The notes under the pieces are model-generated. The model made no database searches. It was not told the origin of the DNA and saw only the letters and a program-made list of their open reading frames with translations. Shown here in pieces: positions 1 through 10,958 of a stretch of DNA of 64,000 nucleotides (position 1 is its first letter; the number at the start of each line of letters is the position of its first letter). The position numbers and the translations under genes are program-made. Origin of the DNA: Proteles cristata cristata (taxonomy: Eukaryota; Chordata; Mammalia; Carnivora; Hyaenidae). The DNA is taken from positions 1,304,001 through 1,368,000 of the forward strand of contig JAESUZ010005469.1 of assembly GCA_017311185.1 (NCBI GenBank), written 5' to 3'.

Positions 1-44
1 CCTTCTTTGTTCCCAAATTGTCAGTATTTTCTGGTATATCATCG

Positions 45-240
45 TTGGGGAGTCAGGAGACTCCACCATTGCCTCATTGCATAATTGGGGCAAGTCACTT
101 AATCTCTGTGGGTCTAAGTATCCTCGTCTGTAGAAAGGAATCGCAGAAGGGCAGTTTGGGAAATTATGAGCTAAAGAGGAATAATGTATTTTGCACAGAG
201 CTTGGCTGCCAAGACACATGCTCAATAAAGGACTGTCCCT
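45..240 (+). repeat. MIR-like ancient SINE fragment
   Basis: Shows the degenerate MIR core on the plus strand: a stretch like 'ggggcaagtcacttaatctc', then a 'tctgta' segment, ending near 'acatgctcaataaa'. This family is a mammal-wide tRNA-derived SINE, long inactive. The open frame crossing it is not a gene. Confidence 0.65.
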
Positions 241-560
241 GTCAACAGTGTTGGAATCCTCGGTGTCCTATAGACTAAAGAGCTTTAATTGAATGGAAGG
301 AAGTAATCTGACTACATGATCAGCCAGGTTCCCTACAAATGCATCTCTTACTTAATTAAGGAAGGAAAGGAACTTGAATGATTCATTAAGGCAACGACAA
401 CCTCATAGAGTCTTTTCACTTGGTGTGTTGCATGGTTTCAAGCAAGATTATGTCCATTTGCCATATTATGGAGCCTCCCTTCCTGTGCCGCTCTCTTCAC
501 AAAATCCTTTACACTGTTACAGAATTGATTTTATTCTAAACATAAAAGCGTACATGTACA

Positions 561-752
561 GGGGCACCTGGGTGGCTCAGTCAGTTAAGCGGCTGACTTT
601 GGCTTAGGTCATGATCTTGCAGTTCATGAGTTCGAGCCCTGCATTGGATTCTGTGCTGACAGCTCAGAGCCTGGAGCCTGCTTCAGATTCTGTGCCTCCC
701 TTGCTCTCTGCCCCTCCCTCACTCTCTCTCTCTTTCAAAAACAAATATTAAG
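561..752 (+). mobile_element. CAN-SINE (felid SINEC type)
   Basis: Starts with GGGGCACCTGGGTGGCTCAG (tRNA-Lys-like A box), followed by a B-box-like GAGTTCGAGCCC, CTCAGAGCCTGGAGCC, a CT-rich tract and a short A-rich tail. Flanks (gtacatgtaca before, gtatacacgtcc after) look like a decayed target-site duplication. It depends on L1 machinery for movement and encodes nothing. Confidence 0.93.
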
Positions 753-1019
753 ATTTTTTTTAAGTATACACGTCCATAGTAGAAATTTATAAATATATAC
801 AAGTATAATGAAATAAATAAAAATTATAGAGAAAATAAAATTATTCACTTCTGGCATTCCACCTCTGGTATGTTTTGGTGTGTTTTCTCTCAAATATACA
901 CCAGTATAGATATTGATATAAGGTAGACATGTACAAACAAAACAAGTCATTTTGCATACAGAAAAACAGGCCCGGTCCTGAAATGTAAACCTATTTGTTC
1001 TAAACTCCATAGTGACTTT
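753..1019. other. AT-rich spacer, nothing recognised
   Basis: Single-copy-looking AT-rich sequence between two SINEs. The minus-strand open frame here is hydrophobic and AT-driven, has no splice context and is not supported as a gene. Confidence 0.5.
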
Positions 1020-1034
1020 AAACTTAGCACAACA

Positions 1035-1268
1035 GGGGCGCCTGGGTGGCTCAGTCGGTTGAGCCTCCGACTTCAGCTCAGGTCATGATCTTACAGTTCA
1101 GTTCATGGGTTCGAGCCCCGTGTCAGGCTCTGTGCTGACTGCCAACTCAGAGCCTGGAGACTGTTTCAGATTCTGTATCTCCCTCTTTCTCTCTGACTCT
1201 CCCCTGTTCACGCTGTCTCTCTCTCTCTCTCTCTCTCTCTCAGAAGTAAATAAAAACATTAAAAAAAA
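1035..1268 (+). mobile_element. CAN-SINE with perfect 15-bp TSD
   Basis: Full-length felid SINE with head GGGGCGCCTGGGTGGCTCAG, body containing 'gctgactgccaactcagagc', a long CT run and an A tail. The target-site duplication aaacttagcacaaca is perfect at 1020-1034 and 1269-1283, showing a fairly recent insertion. Confidence 0.97.
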
Positions 1269-1283
1269 AAACTTAGCACAACA

Positions 1284-2165
1284 TTTATCGTTCTTGGGTA
1301 AAATCAACCTCCTTTGCTCTGTTGTGTGGCTTAGATTTTCTCTGAAAATATGAATGGAAAGTCAACAAAAAGAGCAGCTCCCATATACAGTTTGTGTCCC
1401 ATCTGTTTGATCAAACACCCACTCATGAGAACTTTGCAAAGTCTGAAACCATGATTCTTAATATAGACCATAAAAGACAATTGTATGAATACGAAATTTA
1501 TTTGGCAATCCTTTATTTAGCTTTTACAAATAACCCTGTGATACATACTACACAGAGAAATACTAGCATATATCTGGTTATTTCCTTACAAAAAATTCCT
1601 GGAGGTTGGATCAAAGTACCGAATTTACTTAAAGATTATTTTGGATATATGTGGCCAAATGCTTTCCAGAATGATTGTACCTATTTACCTACCATCCACA
1701 GAGACACTATTACTGGCACTAAGTTACTGTCATGTTAAAAATCTCCTCTAATTAGATAGGTATGAAGCTAGGTTTCATTCCATCCATCGTGGTAAGCTTT
1801 CTGAGCCCTGGACGTCCATAGTTTTCTTCGAGGGGTTAGGGCTCCAACATTTGTCCCAGGGCCTATGGTACTGGCATGGACTGCTTTCTTGTCTTGTTGC
1901 CTACCTGAGCTCTACTATTTGAAAGCCATACTGACCAGTTTTGTTTGATGTGAGACAACACTGCAGTCTCTTCTGACACCGAGGACCACAGATTCCTCTA
2001 GTCTTTACCCGACAACAGACTGGAAAGGGCTATTTATGCTGTCTTAATGTTTCTGGATGCAAAGATGGTTTCTAAGCAGAGTGTCCAGTTTCCCTACTTC
2101 AAATTTCTTCCTTAGCTTACAGTGAGAGGTAGAGTTGACATGGTAATGCTTAGTTTCCAAAGCCC

Positions 2166-2166
<1 letters not shown>
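1284..2166. other. Unclassified single-copy sequence
   Basis: No SINE, L1 or simple repeat is visible. A 114-codon plus-strand open frame at 1394-1738 starts with an ATG, but it shows no recognisable domain and no convincing splice sites. It is best treated as a chance frame. Confidence 0.4.

Positions 2167-2215
<49 letters not shown>
2167..2215. repeat. (CA)n microsatellite, about 24 units
   Basis: Uninterrupted AC dinucleotide run of 49 bp. Its length and purity make it a likely length-polymorphic marker. Confidence 0.98.
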
Positions 2216-2217
<2 letters not shown>

Positions 2218-2271
2218 TTTAGTTGTTGTCTTCCCACCTTGAGGTGAATAAACATAAATAAAATGATTATT

Positions 2272-2486
2272 TTTTAAAGTTATTTATTTACTTTGAGAAA
2301 GAGAGAGAGAGAGAGAAAGAGCACGTCAGGGAGGAGCAAAGAAAGAGGTAGAGAAAGAATCCTGAGCAGGCTCCACACTACCAGTGCAGAGCCCAATGTG
2401 GGACTCGAACGCACGGATCACGAGATCATGATCTGAGCCAAAATCTAGAGTCAGACGTTTAACTGACTGAGCCACCCAGGCACCCC
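2272..2486 (-). mobile_element. CAN-SINE with perfect 15-bp TSD
   Basis: Reverse-orientation SINE: on the plus strand it begins with T-rich sequence and a GA repeat and ends in GACTGAGCCACCCAGGCACC. The target-site duplication aataaaatgattatt is perfect at 2257-2271 and 2487-2501. Confidence 0.96.
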
Positions 2487-2501
2487 AATAAAATGATTAT
2501 T

Positions 2502-3739
2502 ATAGACAGTTCACAACTCAGGCAACCACATCCATCTCGATGAGCAGATTATTGTAACTCCTTACACAATTATCTGGCTCGAAGAGATTTCCCAAGCAGT
2601 ATTTACCCAGAAACAATTGCCTGTGGGACTTCAGGAACAGAACTGAAGATTCCTTTAAAAGGTGCTAAGTACCGACTAAGATGCTTTCCTAAATACTCTG
2701 CATTCTCCAGAGATGTGTGTGCGCACACATACACACACACACCAAAACGTATCACAAAACCCATATACAAACTGCATAAAATATAAGGAATATGACATAT
2801 CACCGGGTCTCAAAATATTAGGAAAAAGTCTGGGAAAATAAGTTAAAAATAGTAAAATGTCATATTTTTAAAAGAAAAGCCAGATATTACCATAAAATTA
2901 AAGATATAAGAAAAAAGATAAATGAGGAAGACTTCTCATTGACTTGACAAGCCTTGTGTCCCAAGTACACCAGGAGATAGATGTCTGAGGAAAGGAGAAG
3001 AGACACCAAAACCAACCTTAAAAAAGTGTTGATCATTTAAGGGGAAAGAGGAAGAGGGGTCAGAAAAAGGGATGATTCTGTCAAAGTAGGAGGAACAGCA
3101 GATTGGTGTATTAATGCGAAAGCTACAATACGAGCTTCAAGAAGCAGGAGCAAGTCCACAGGTAAGTCCTGCACACGAAGACAAGGATAAAACTGACATG
3201 ATTGGGCGGATTTGTGAGTAGGAGGGAACCTTCAGGAGAGAACAGAAGTTGCTGCTTCTTGAGAGACTCTTCTGGAGATACCCTCACCCCCGCAGCACTG
3301 TCTTATAGAATCCACCACATCTCCACAGGCTCTTCCCATCACCTCTGCTGAGCGGGGAGTGGCCCCCACAAAGTCCCCTCTCTCCGTGCACACAGATGAC
3401 TGTAGGATGTGGGCCACAAAGCCTCAAGAGTTCTAAGCTAAGCTCTTGTAGGTTCTTAAACTGGAACATTATGTGAATCAGTCATGGCGGCCATGCCTGA
3501 GCCATATGGAAATGGAGCTGAGAGCCCATCAGCAGAGGGAGAGGAGAGGCAGCAGAAAGTAGCAGTGAAAAGGGACCAGGGGGCCCAGACGTAGATGAGA
3601 AAGAGGCTGCATGGTGAGAAGACCTCTGTTACCTCTGTGAGCTGGGCCGCACTCCCTGCCCTGGGGTCCCATGAATCATCCTGCTTTCCTTCTAATATTG
3701 GGTAAGATTTGATGCCTATAATCAAATTACCGGACACAT
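2502..3739. other. Unclassified sequence
   Basis: No identifiable gene. Short overlapping minus-strand frames at 3.2-3.9 kb lie in moderately GC-rich sequence and run into the MIR that follows. No conserved motif or splice-bounded frame was found. A short CA-type run lies near 2720-2745. Confidence 0.4.
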
Positions 3740-3950
3740 GGACCACTCCGTGCCATTTAGCTGTGGACAAATACTCCCTCACAGAATGCTCACAAGAGCT
3801 CGGCCAAAAAGGTGTCATTATCCCCCTTTTCCCAGAGAGGAATCTGAAGTTGATGAGGTTAAATGACATGCCTAAAGTCACACAGTTGTGGAGCGAATTT
3901 GGTTCTCAATTCTCACACCACTACTCCGGGCTATACACATGATACAAGCT
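3740..3950 (-). repeat. MIR-like ancient SINE
   Basis: Reverse complement of the MIR core: 'cattatccccc' followed by 'gagaggaatctgaagttgatg', then 'cctaaagtcacacagttg'. Typical mammal-wide fossil. It explains the open frames on both strands here. Confidence 0.75.
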
Positions 3951-4660
3951 CAGTCACCGTTGATTGGTAAGAAGTCCTGAGAAGTGCATGATGGCTATGC
4001 TCTTTTATATTAAGGTATAAACAGAACACGTTAATTTGCATTATTCCAACATCAGCATTCAGCTCCCTAAGAGAGAAAGTGTGTCGGAGGAAAGCAGAAG
4101 CTTCACGAAAGAAGTCTGCGTTCTCCCAGTTCGTGAAATAAACTACAACTACAATATGAACTTTATCAGAAGTTCTTAGAGACTCGAACAGAAGTAAAAA
4201 CCTTTTCAGTTATTAAAAGAATCGAAAGCTTTTTATTGTGCATGAAAAAGACAAAACTCCTCCCTTTCAAATTATTCTACTTTATAGTACAATTCCTTCG
4301 GCTGGGAGAACTTCAGACAACTTTTTTTCAAATAACCCCAACCATTTAATCTGTACCTTTAGGAAGTCATGCTGAGAGTGTATGGAAAAGAGACAGACAG
4401 AGCCAGAAAAGAGGGGTGGGGAAGGGGGAGGGGGGCAGAGAAGGGAGAAGAAAAGGTAAGACATTGTTTCTGAAGTCCTTTCTGGCCTACTTTAAAATGA
4501 GCTGGGTATTTTCTATCCACAAAGAACACCTGACACGGTTTAGGTAGCTACGGCTTTAAAAATCTTCTGCTTGTCCACTCCAGGCATATCTTCACACCTA
4601 TTTGTCACCCGAGTCCTACATGAATCAGGAGCGCTAACATTAATTAGGCACTTTTACTGG
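3951..4660. other. Unclassified sequence
   Basis: AT-rich stretch with a purine-rich patch around 4390-4450. No repeat family or gene recognised. Confidence 0.4.
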
Positions 4661-4664
4661 AGGT

Positions 4665-5257
4665 TAGGATGCTGTCTTTGCTCAGACTGCTATAACCAAA
4701 TACCATAGTGGGAGGGTTTAATCAACACTTATTTCTCACAGTTCTGGGGGCTGGGAAGACCAAGGTCAAGGTGCCAGCCGATTCAATTCTTAGTGAGGGT
4801 CCTCTCCTGGCTTGCAGACAGCCAGCTTCTTGCTGTGTCCTTACTTGGGGGAGAGACCTCTCCCTCTTCTTCTTATAAAGCCACTAACGCCATCATGGCA
4901 ACTCTGCCTTCAAGGCACCATCTGGATTGAATTACCTCCCAACAGCCCACCATCACACGGGGGGTTGGGCTTCAGCAGATGCATATTTTTTTTTTCATTT
5001 CTTAACGTTTATTTATATTTGAGAGAGAGAGAGAGAGAGACAGAACATGAGCAGGGGAGGGGTAGAGAGAAAGGGAGACACAGAATCCGAAAAGCAGGCT
5101 CCAGGCTCTGAGCTGTCAGCACAGAATCCAATGCAAGGCTCGAACTCATGAACCGCAAAATCATGACTTAAGCTGAAGTCTAATGCTTAACCGACCGAGC
5201 CACCCAGGCGACCCCAGCAGATGCACTTTGAGGAAACACAATTCCGTCTGTAGCAGA
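4665..5257 (-). mobile_element. MLT1-like MaLR LTR, split by a SINE
   Basis: Reverse-orientation LTR remnant. It shows 'gactgctataaccaaatacc', 'ttatttctcacagttctggg' and 'cttcttataaagccactaac', then resumes after the SINE at 5226. MLT1 elements are old MaLR retrotransposon LTRs without coding capacity. Only LTR-type sequence is visible, no internal region. Confidence 0.65.
4984..5215 (-). mobile_element. CAN-SINE nested in the MLT1-like LTR
   Basis: Reverse SINE ending in GAGCCACCCAGGCGACCCC, with a GA microsatellite inside. The flanking duplication agcagatgca at 4974-4983 and 5216-5225 places the insertion inside the older LTR. Confidence 0.94.
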
Positions 5258-5291
5258 TGCTTTGAACTGGTTACTAAAAAACAAACAAACC

Positions 5292-5528
5292 GGGGCGCCT
5301 GGGTGGCTTAATCGGTTAAGCGTCCCACTTTCACTTAGGTCATGATCTCGCGGTTCGTGGGTTTGAGCCCCGCGTCGGGCTCTGTGCTGACTGCCAGCTC
5401 AGAGCCTGGAGCCTGTTTCAGCATCTGTATCTCCCTCTCTCTCTGACCCTCCCCTGCTCACGCTGTCTCTCTCTCTCTCTCCTAGAAATTAAACAAACAA
5501 ACAAACAAACAAAAACCCCAACAAACCC
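5292..5528 (+). mobile_element. CAN-SINE, young 'cctagaaat' subtype, first of a pair
   Basis: Starts GGGGCGCCTGGGTGGCTTAA and contains 'cactttcacttaggtcatga', 'gctgactgccagctcagagc' and a terminal 'cctagaaatt', then an (AAAC)n tail. Immediately followed by a second SINE in the same orientation. Confidence 0.95.
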
Positions 5529-5530
5529 AT

Positions 5531-5770
5531 TGGGTGCCTGGGTAGCTCAGTGGGCTAAGCGTCCAACTGCAGCTCAGGTCAGGATCTCACGGTTTGTGGG
5601 TTTGAGCCCCGTATCAGGCGTTGTGCTGTCAGCTGGCACCCAGAGTCTGCTTCAGATTCTGTGTCTCCCTCTCTCTCTGCCCCTTCCCTGCTTGCACTCT
5701 CTCTCTCCCTCTCAAAAATAAATAAACATTTAAAAAATGTTTAAATAAACATAAAAGCTTAAAAAAAAAA
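5531..5770 (+). mobile_element. CAN-SINE, second of a tandem pair
   Basis: Begins at the end of the preceding SINE tail with GGGTGCCTGGGTAGCTCAG. It is more diverged than its partner and ends in 'ctcaaaaataaataaac' plus A-rich repeats. The head-to-tail arrangement suggests insertion of one SINE into the tail of the other. Confidence 0.93.
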
Positions 5771-6524
5771 CCTCTGTGAGCAACACCCCAGAATATCAGC
5801 CATGATATTATAACAGGATACAAATGTCCACCCCAAGTAGAATGATACACCTTGAATAAATGCTAAGGACCTTCTATAATTTGGAAAGGTGGGAGAAAAG
5901 ATCTTTGAGAATGGTTTTAGGCCACAAGAAATGGCTTTTAAGAAAATAGGGTTAGTAGGTTTCCACTGAGAGAATCCAGACTGGAAAACTCTGGGACACG
6001 AGCTAGGAAGACACCAGGACTAGGGAAAGCTCAAGAATTTTGACTTGAGTCCAGGTTAAGAAGTGGTCTGGAACCTTCGAAATCTTGGAAATAGCGTGTT
6101 GTTTCAGAAATTTGGTTGCTTAAATTCAGTTCTAGGGGCTGATTATTCTTGTATTTGGAAAACCACTTGAATAGAGTTTGATCCTATGAAAGGAAAGCCA
6201 AGGTCCTAATTTTGAATTTAATTTTCAGGAAACATTAACTGCTTTGTGTAATTATATATAGAACCCTACTTATTATGTGTCAATAGACTGTGGCTTGGAA
6301 GTAGCTGGAAAGCAAAGCTGATATTATCTTCCCCACTCTTTCTAGGACTCGCTGTTGGGTATGGTACTTGGACCCATTGTAGAGGTGGCCTCTGAAACAT
6401 AACAGCAGACCAAGGAGAGTGACTCCGTGGAAGGGCTTTCCCTAAGAACATAGGAAGCCCTTACCGGTATTTCCAGTTTAAAATTTTTTCTTCTCTCTTT
6501 TTAAAACATTTTTAATTTATTTAT
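5771..6524. other. Unclassified sequence
   Basis: Single-copy-looking sequence. No gene or repeat family recognised apart from T-rich sequence at the right edge, which belongs to the following SINE pair. Confidence 0.4.
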
Positions 6525-6740
6525 CAAATTTTTTAATGTTTATTAAAAAATAAACATGAGAGAGGGAGAGAGATGGAGCATGAGTCTAGGAGGGGCAGAC
6601 AGAGACAGAACAGAATCCGAAGCAGCTCCAGGCTCTGAGCTGTCAGCTCAGAGCCTGATGTGAGGCTTGAACTCACCAACCACAGATCATGACCTGAGCC
6701 AAAGTCAGCTGCTTAACCAACTGAGCCGCCCAGGCACCCT
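6525..6740 (-). mobile_element. CAN-SINE, downstream member of a reverse tandem pair
   Basis: Reverse SINE ending in GAGCCGCCCAGGCACCC. The pair (this and the next element) is bracketed by similar sequence, aaaattttttctt near 6480 and aaaattttctt near 6930, which suggests that the dimer occupies one target site. Confidence 0.92.
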
Positions 6741-6929
6741 TATGTTTATTTATTTCTGAGAGAGAGAGTGAACAGGGGAGGGGCAGAGACAGAGGAGGAC
6801 AGAGAACCCAAAGCAGGCTCTGTGCTGACAGCAGAGAGCTGGATGCCAGGCTCAAACTCATGATCTGTGAGACCATGACCTGAGCCAAAGTCTGACACTC
6901 AACCAACTGAGCCACCCAGGCTCCCCCCC
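6741..6929 (-). mobile_element. CAN-SINE, upstream member of a reverse tandem pair
   Basis: Reverse SINE directly abutting the previous one. It ends in GAGCCACCCAGGCTCCCC and has a body with 'gcagagagctggatgcc'. Diverged, without its own separate duplication. Confidence 0.92.
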
Positions 6930-6999
6930 AAAATTTTCTTTTCTATGATAAAATTCCCTTCAGTTATTCTCAAGTCTTCATCGAAGTTTTGATAACACA

Positions 7000-7115
7000 A
7001 AGCTTAGTGTTAGTTGTCTTAGTAAAAAGATTAAATTAATAATTTAAAAAATCAGCTAAATAGTAAATTTTATGTTTTGTATATTTTACCAAAATTTAAA
7101 AAGATTTTTTAAAGT
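7000..7115 (+). mobile_element. Possible old L1 3' end scrap
   Basis: AT-rich segment containing 'gtatattttaccaaaattt', the kind of sequence found just before the A tail of old mammalian L1 3' UTRs. Short and decayed. Confidence 0.4.
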
Positions 7116-7119
7116 TGTT

Positions 7120-7614
7120 TTTTTAAGCTTCCCATAAAGAAAATCCCAGGCTCAGATAGCTTCACTGGTGAATTCTATTAAATGTATAAAGAAAAATTAA
7201 CATCAATCCTTTCTAAACTCTTCCAAAAACTAGAAAAGGATGGAATATTTCCCAATTCATTCTATAACCTCAGGATTACCTTAATATCAGACAAACACAT
7301 CACAAGAAAATAAAACTCCAGACCAATAACCCTTATAAAGAGATGCAGAATCTTCAACAAATTCTAGTAAATGGAATCCAGTGACATAAGACAAAAAAGG
7401 AAAAGAAAAAAGAATTATACACCACACCATAACCAAGTAAGATTTATCCCAGGAATGTAACTTTGGTGTAACATATAAGAATCAGTCAATGGAATACATC
7501 ATATTAAAGAACAAAGGACTGAAACCACATGATCATCTCAATAGACAACAAAAGTCATCTGACAAAAACCTGATTCTAAAATTCAGATGGGCTTGCAAGA
7601 GATCCAAAATAACC

Positions 7615-7667
<53 letters not shown>

Positions 7668-7920
7668 CAGGATATATATAGAGAGACATAATATATATAG
7701 ACATATATATATAGACATAATATATATATATGACAAAAAAAAGAGTTGGAGGGCTAGCACTTCATAATTGTAAAACTTAATTTCAAAGCCACAGTAAACA
7801 AGACAGTGCAGTACTGGCTAAGAAGAGACATATGCGATGAATATAATAGAACAAAGAGTCCAGAAATAAGCCCTTATACTTACAATCAAATGATTTTTGA
7901 AAAGAGTGCCAAGACAACTG
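7120..7920 (+). mobile_element. Old L1 ORF2 fragment, left part
   Basis: Shows L1 reverse-transcriptase-region sequence with many stops: 'ttcactggtgaattctatta', 'cccaggaatgtaactttggt', 'atgatcatctcaatagac'. It is internally deleted and broken by an A/TA microsatellite at 7615-7744. The L1 text stops near 'gatttttgaaaagagtgcca' and resumes after a younger L1 at about 8280. No functional protein is possible. Confidence 0.85.
7615..7744. repeat. Poly(A)/(TA)n compound microsatellite
   Basis: About 17 A residues followed by long TA runs interrupted by GATATA and AGACATA motifs. It lies within the L1 ORF2 remnant and drives the tyrosine/isoleucine-rich open frames on both strands. Confidence 0.95.
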
Positions 7921-7924
7921 GTGC

Positions 7925-8275
7925 AGGGTCAGAGAAAGACAAATACCACATGATTTCACTCATATATGGAATTTAAGAAAGCAAACAGATTAACATATGG
8001 GGGGGGGGGGAAGATGGGAAAGAGAGAAGGAAACAAACCATAAGAGACAAACCATAAGAGACTTTCTTAAAGTTAGATAACAAGCAGAGGGTTGATGGGG
8101 GGAGGTGGGTGGGGGATGGGCTAGATGGGTGATGGGTATTAAGGAGGACACTTGTTGGGTTGAGCACTGGCTGTTGTATGTAAGTGATGAATCACTGCCG
8201 TCTACTCCTGAAACCAATACTGCAGTGTATGCTAACTAGCTGGAATTTAAATAAAAAATTGAAAAGAAAAGAAAT
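7925..8275 (+). mobile_element. Carnivore L1, 5'-truncated 3' end, nested
   Basis: Begins at the last codons of ORF2 ('agaaagacaaataccacatg', encoding the usual KDKYHM-like tail). It continues through a G-rich 3' UTR ('gggctagatgggtgatgggt') and ends near 'aataaaaaattg'. It interrupts the older L1. About 350 bp, so dead on arrival. Confidence 0.85.
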
Positions 8276-9605
8276 AGTGTGGGACAACTAGATATCCACA
8301 TGAAAAAGAATGAATTTGGACCCTATCTCACACAATATATAGAAATTAACTCAAAATGGGTCACTGACCTAAATGTAAGAATTAAAACTATAAAACTCTT
8401 AAAAGAAAATAGAATGAATCTTTGTAAACTTGGGTTAGGCAATGGTTTCTTAGAGATGACACCAAGAGCAAAGTGACAAAAGATAAATAATAGGTAAATT
8501 GGGCTTAACCAAAACTAAAACCTTTTGTAACAAAGGACACTATTAAATAAGTGAAAAAACAACCCACAGAATGGAAGAAAATATTTGCTTATATACATGT
8601 ATATTTTTATATTTGCATATATACATATGGATACTTGTATTCAAAATATATAAAGAACTCTTACAACTCAAAAATAAAAAGATGAATAAACCAATTTAAA
8701 AAAACAGGTAAGGGACACCTGGGTGGCTCAGTTGGTTAAGCGTCTGACTCTTGATTTTGGCTCAGGCCATGATCTCAGGGTCGTGAGATGGAGCCCCTCA
8801 TTGGGCTCCATACCGAGCACAAAGCCTGCTCGAGATTCTCTCTCTCCCTCTTCCCCTCCCCCATTTGCACGTACATGCACACACTTTGTGTGTGTAAACA
8901 AACAAACAAGGATGGACACAAAGTGCTGTCAAGGATGTGGGGAAGTTGGAAACCTCATACATTGTCAGTAGGAAGGCAAAATGGTGCAGTCGCTTTGGAA
9001 AACCATCTGAAATTTCCTCAAAAACTTACACCTGGAGTTACCACATGACCCAGCTATTACACTCATAGAGATACACACAAAAGAAATGAACAAACACATA
9101 GGTCTACACAAAAATTTGCACAGAAATGATCACAGCACTATTTTTCATTTTAACCCCAAAGTAGAGACAAACCAAATGTCACTCAATGGATGAATAAAGA
9201 AAATGTGGTAATCTGTACAATGGAATACTAGCCCACCTAAAAAGATATGAAGTACTGCTGCATGCTACAGTAGGAATAAAACTTGAAACCATAAAGCTAA
9301 ATAAAAGAAGCCAGCTTAAAAAAAAAAAGGCAATACACACGATTCTATTTATATGAGATATTCAAAATAGACAAATGTATAGAGACAAAAAGTAGATTAT
9401 GGTTCAGAGGCTGGGGTGTGGGGGGCAGGGAATGAGGAATGGAGAGTGACTCTCAATGTGGTATGGAGTTTTTCTTTGAAGTAATAGGAATGTTCTGGAA
9501 TTAGAAACTGATGATGGATGTACATCCTTGGAATATACTAAAAATTACGGAATGAGTTGTATGGCATGTGAATTGTATTTCAATAAAGCTGTAATTTTAA
9601 AAATA
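8276..9605 (+). mobile_element. Old L1 ORF2 end and 3' UTR, right part
   Basis: Resumes the older L1 with 'gggacaactagatatccaca', passes through the C-terminal ORF2 region ('acatgacccagctattacac', 'caatggatgaataaag') and a 3' UTR. It ends at 'caataaagctgtaatttt'. Many stops. A SINE interrupts it at 8712-8905. Confidence 0.87.
8712..8905 (+). mobile_element. CAN-SINE, older subtype, nested in L1
   Basis: Starts GGGACACCTGGGTGGCTCAG and carries the older-body wording 'gactcttgattttggctcag' and 'gagcacaaagcctgctcgag'. It ends in an (ACAA)n-rich tail and sits inside the old L1. Confidence 0.93.
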
Positions 9606-9635
9606 TATGCAGGCACTCTAACTGTTAGAACTTTT

Positions 9636-9845
9636 TTAAAATTTTTTAAATGTTTTATTAATTTTTTTGAGAGACAGAGCACAAGCAGGGCAGGGCAGAG
9701 AGCAAGGGGGACACAGAATGGGAAACAGGCTCCAGGCTCCGAACTGTCAGCACAGAACCCGACCTGGGGCTTGAACTCGTGAGCCATGAGATCAAGCCCT
9801 GAGCAGAAGTTGGATGCTTAACTGACTGAGCCACCCAGATGCCCC
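9636..9845 (-). mobile_element. CAN-SINE, reverse
   Basis: Reverse SINE next to the L1 tail, ending GAGCCACCCAGATGCCCC. Short imperfect flanking similarity (agaact... and gaactctt). Confidence 0.92.
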
Positions 9846-10357
9846 TGAACTCTTATTTGAACTATTGTGAAGTAAATCAACTTAGTCAATGGGTGACTGT
9901 TAATTGTGAAAGTTATTTAGTGATAAAATGACACAAGGTTTCCACTCTCACTAACTTGATATTCAGGAAGACTGTGTTGGATTTCCTCAGGGGTTTCTCC
10001 TATGGGGAACAAAGATTCTGCCTCCCAACAGATTATAGAGAATAAGAAGCCCTACAGATTATTAAATGACTTTGAAGCTGATATTGGCATCTGTGTGCCA
10101 GGATGGTTATGTGCAGACGTATAGGTTGTGCACTGGTCACACAGACTGTTATACAGATGGTGCCCTCTGAAGCTGTGGCAGCTGGCATCCCTGCCACGTC
10201 TATATGTCCTTGAAGGACTCTTGGACCCAGGCACACTTCAGTAAGAACGTCACCACCATTAATTATCTGAAAGCACAACTTTAATTGTGGCTGTGAATGT
10301 GAACTCCACCTCCTCAAAATCTTCCTAGTGTTCACAGTACATATTTAAAATATTTCT
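9846..10357. other. Unclassified sequence
   Basis: Single-copy-looking. Two overlapping minus-strand frames (10,033-10,335) show no domain. Nothing else recognised. Confidence 0.4.
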
Positions 10358-10586
10358 GGGGCGCCTGTGTGGCTCAGTTGGTTAAACGTCCGGCTTCGGC
10401 TCAGGTCATGATCTCACAATTCGTGGGTTCGAGCCCCGCGTCAGGCTCTGTGCTGACAGCTAGCTCAGAGCCTGGAGCCTGTTTCAGATTCTGTGTCTCC
10501 CTCTCTCTCTCTGACCCTCCCCTGCTCACACTGTCTCTCTCTCTCCTCTCTCTCTCTCTCAGAAATAAAAAACACTAAAAAAAAAT
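10358..10586 (+). mobile_element. CAN-SINE
   Basis: Head GGGGCGCCTGTGTGGCTCAG, B box GGGTTCGAGCCCCGCGTC, 'gctgacagctagctcagagc', CT run and A tail. Low divergence from the felid consensus pattern. Confidence 0.96.
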
Positions 10587-10720
10587 TTTTTTTAATTTCT
10601 TCTTAGCCCAGAGGAAAACTTAAGTGTACTCACAGGTGGTGCTTCTGCAACCATAAAAGCAATTACAATGAGTTCAATGGTCAGCTGTACCTCAAGGTCA
10701 CCAAATGAACTGTTGCCTTT

Positions 10721-10943
10721 TTAAAAAAATTTTTAATGTTTATTTATTTTTGAGAGAGAGAGAGACAGAGACAGAGTGCAAGCAGAGGAGGGGCAGAGAG
10801 ACATGGAGACACAGAATCCGAAGCAGCCTCCAGGCTCTGAGCTGTCAGCACAGAGCCCAACACAGGACTCGAACTCATGAATGGTGAGATCATGACCTGA
10901 GCCGAAGTAGGACACTTAGCCCCCTGAGCCACCCAGGTGCCCC
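10721..10943 (-). mobile_element. CAN-SINE with TSD
   Basis: Reverse SINE ending GAGCCACCCAGGTGCCCC. Duplication tgaactgttgccttt (10,706-10,720) and tgaactactgccttt (10,944-10,958), two mismatches. Confidence 0.95.
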
Positions 10944-10958
10944 TGAACTACTGCCTTT

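Noticed and set aside
6673..6915. Frames of the type MAQLVE... seen at many places
   Set aside because: They are translations of SINE heads and bodies; the same peptide wording recurs wherever a SINE lies.
7489..7767. Tyr/Ile-rich frames on both strands
   Set aside because: They are produced by the TA microsatellite in an L1 remnant.
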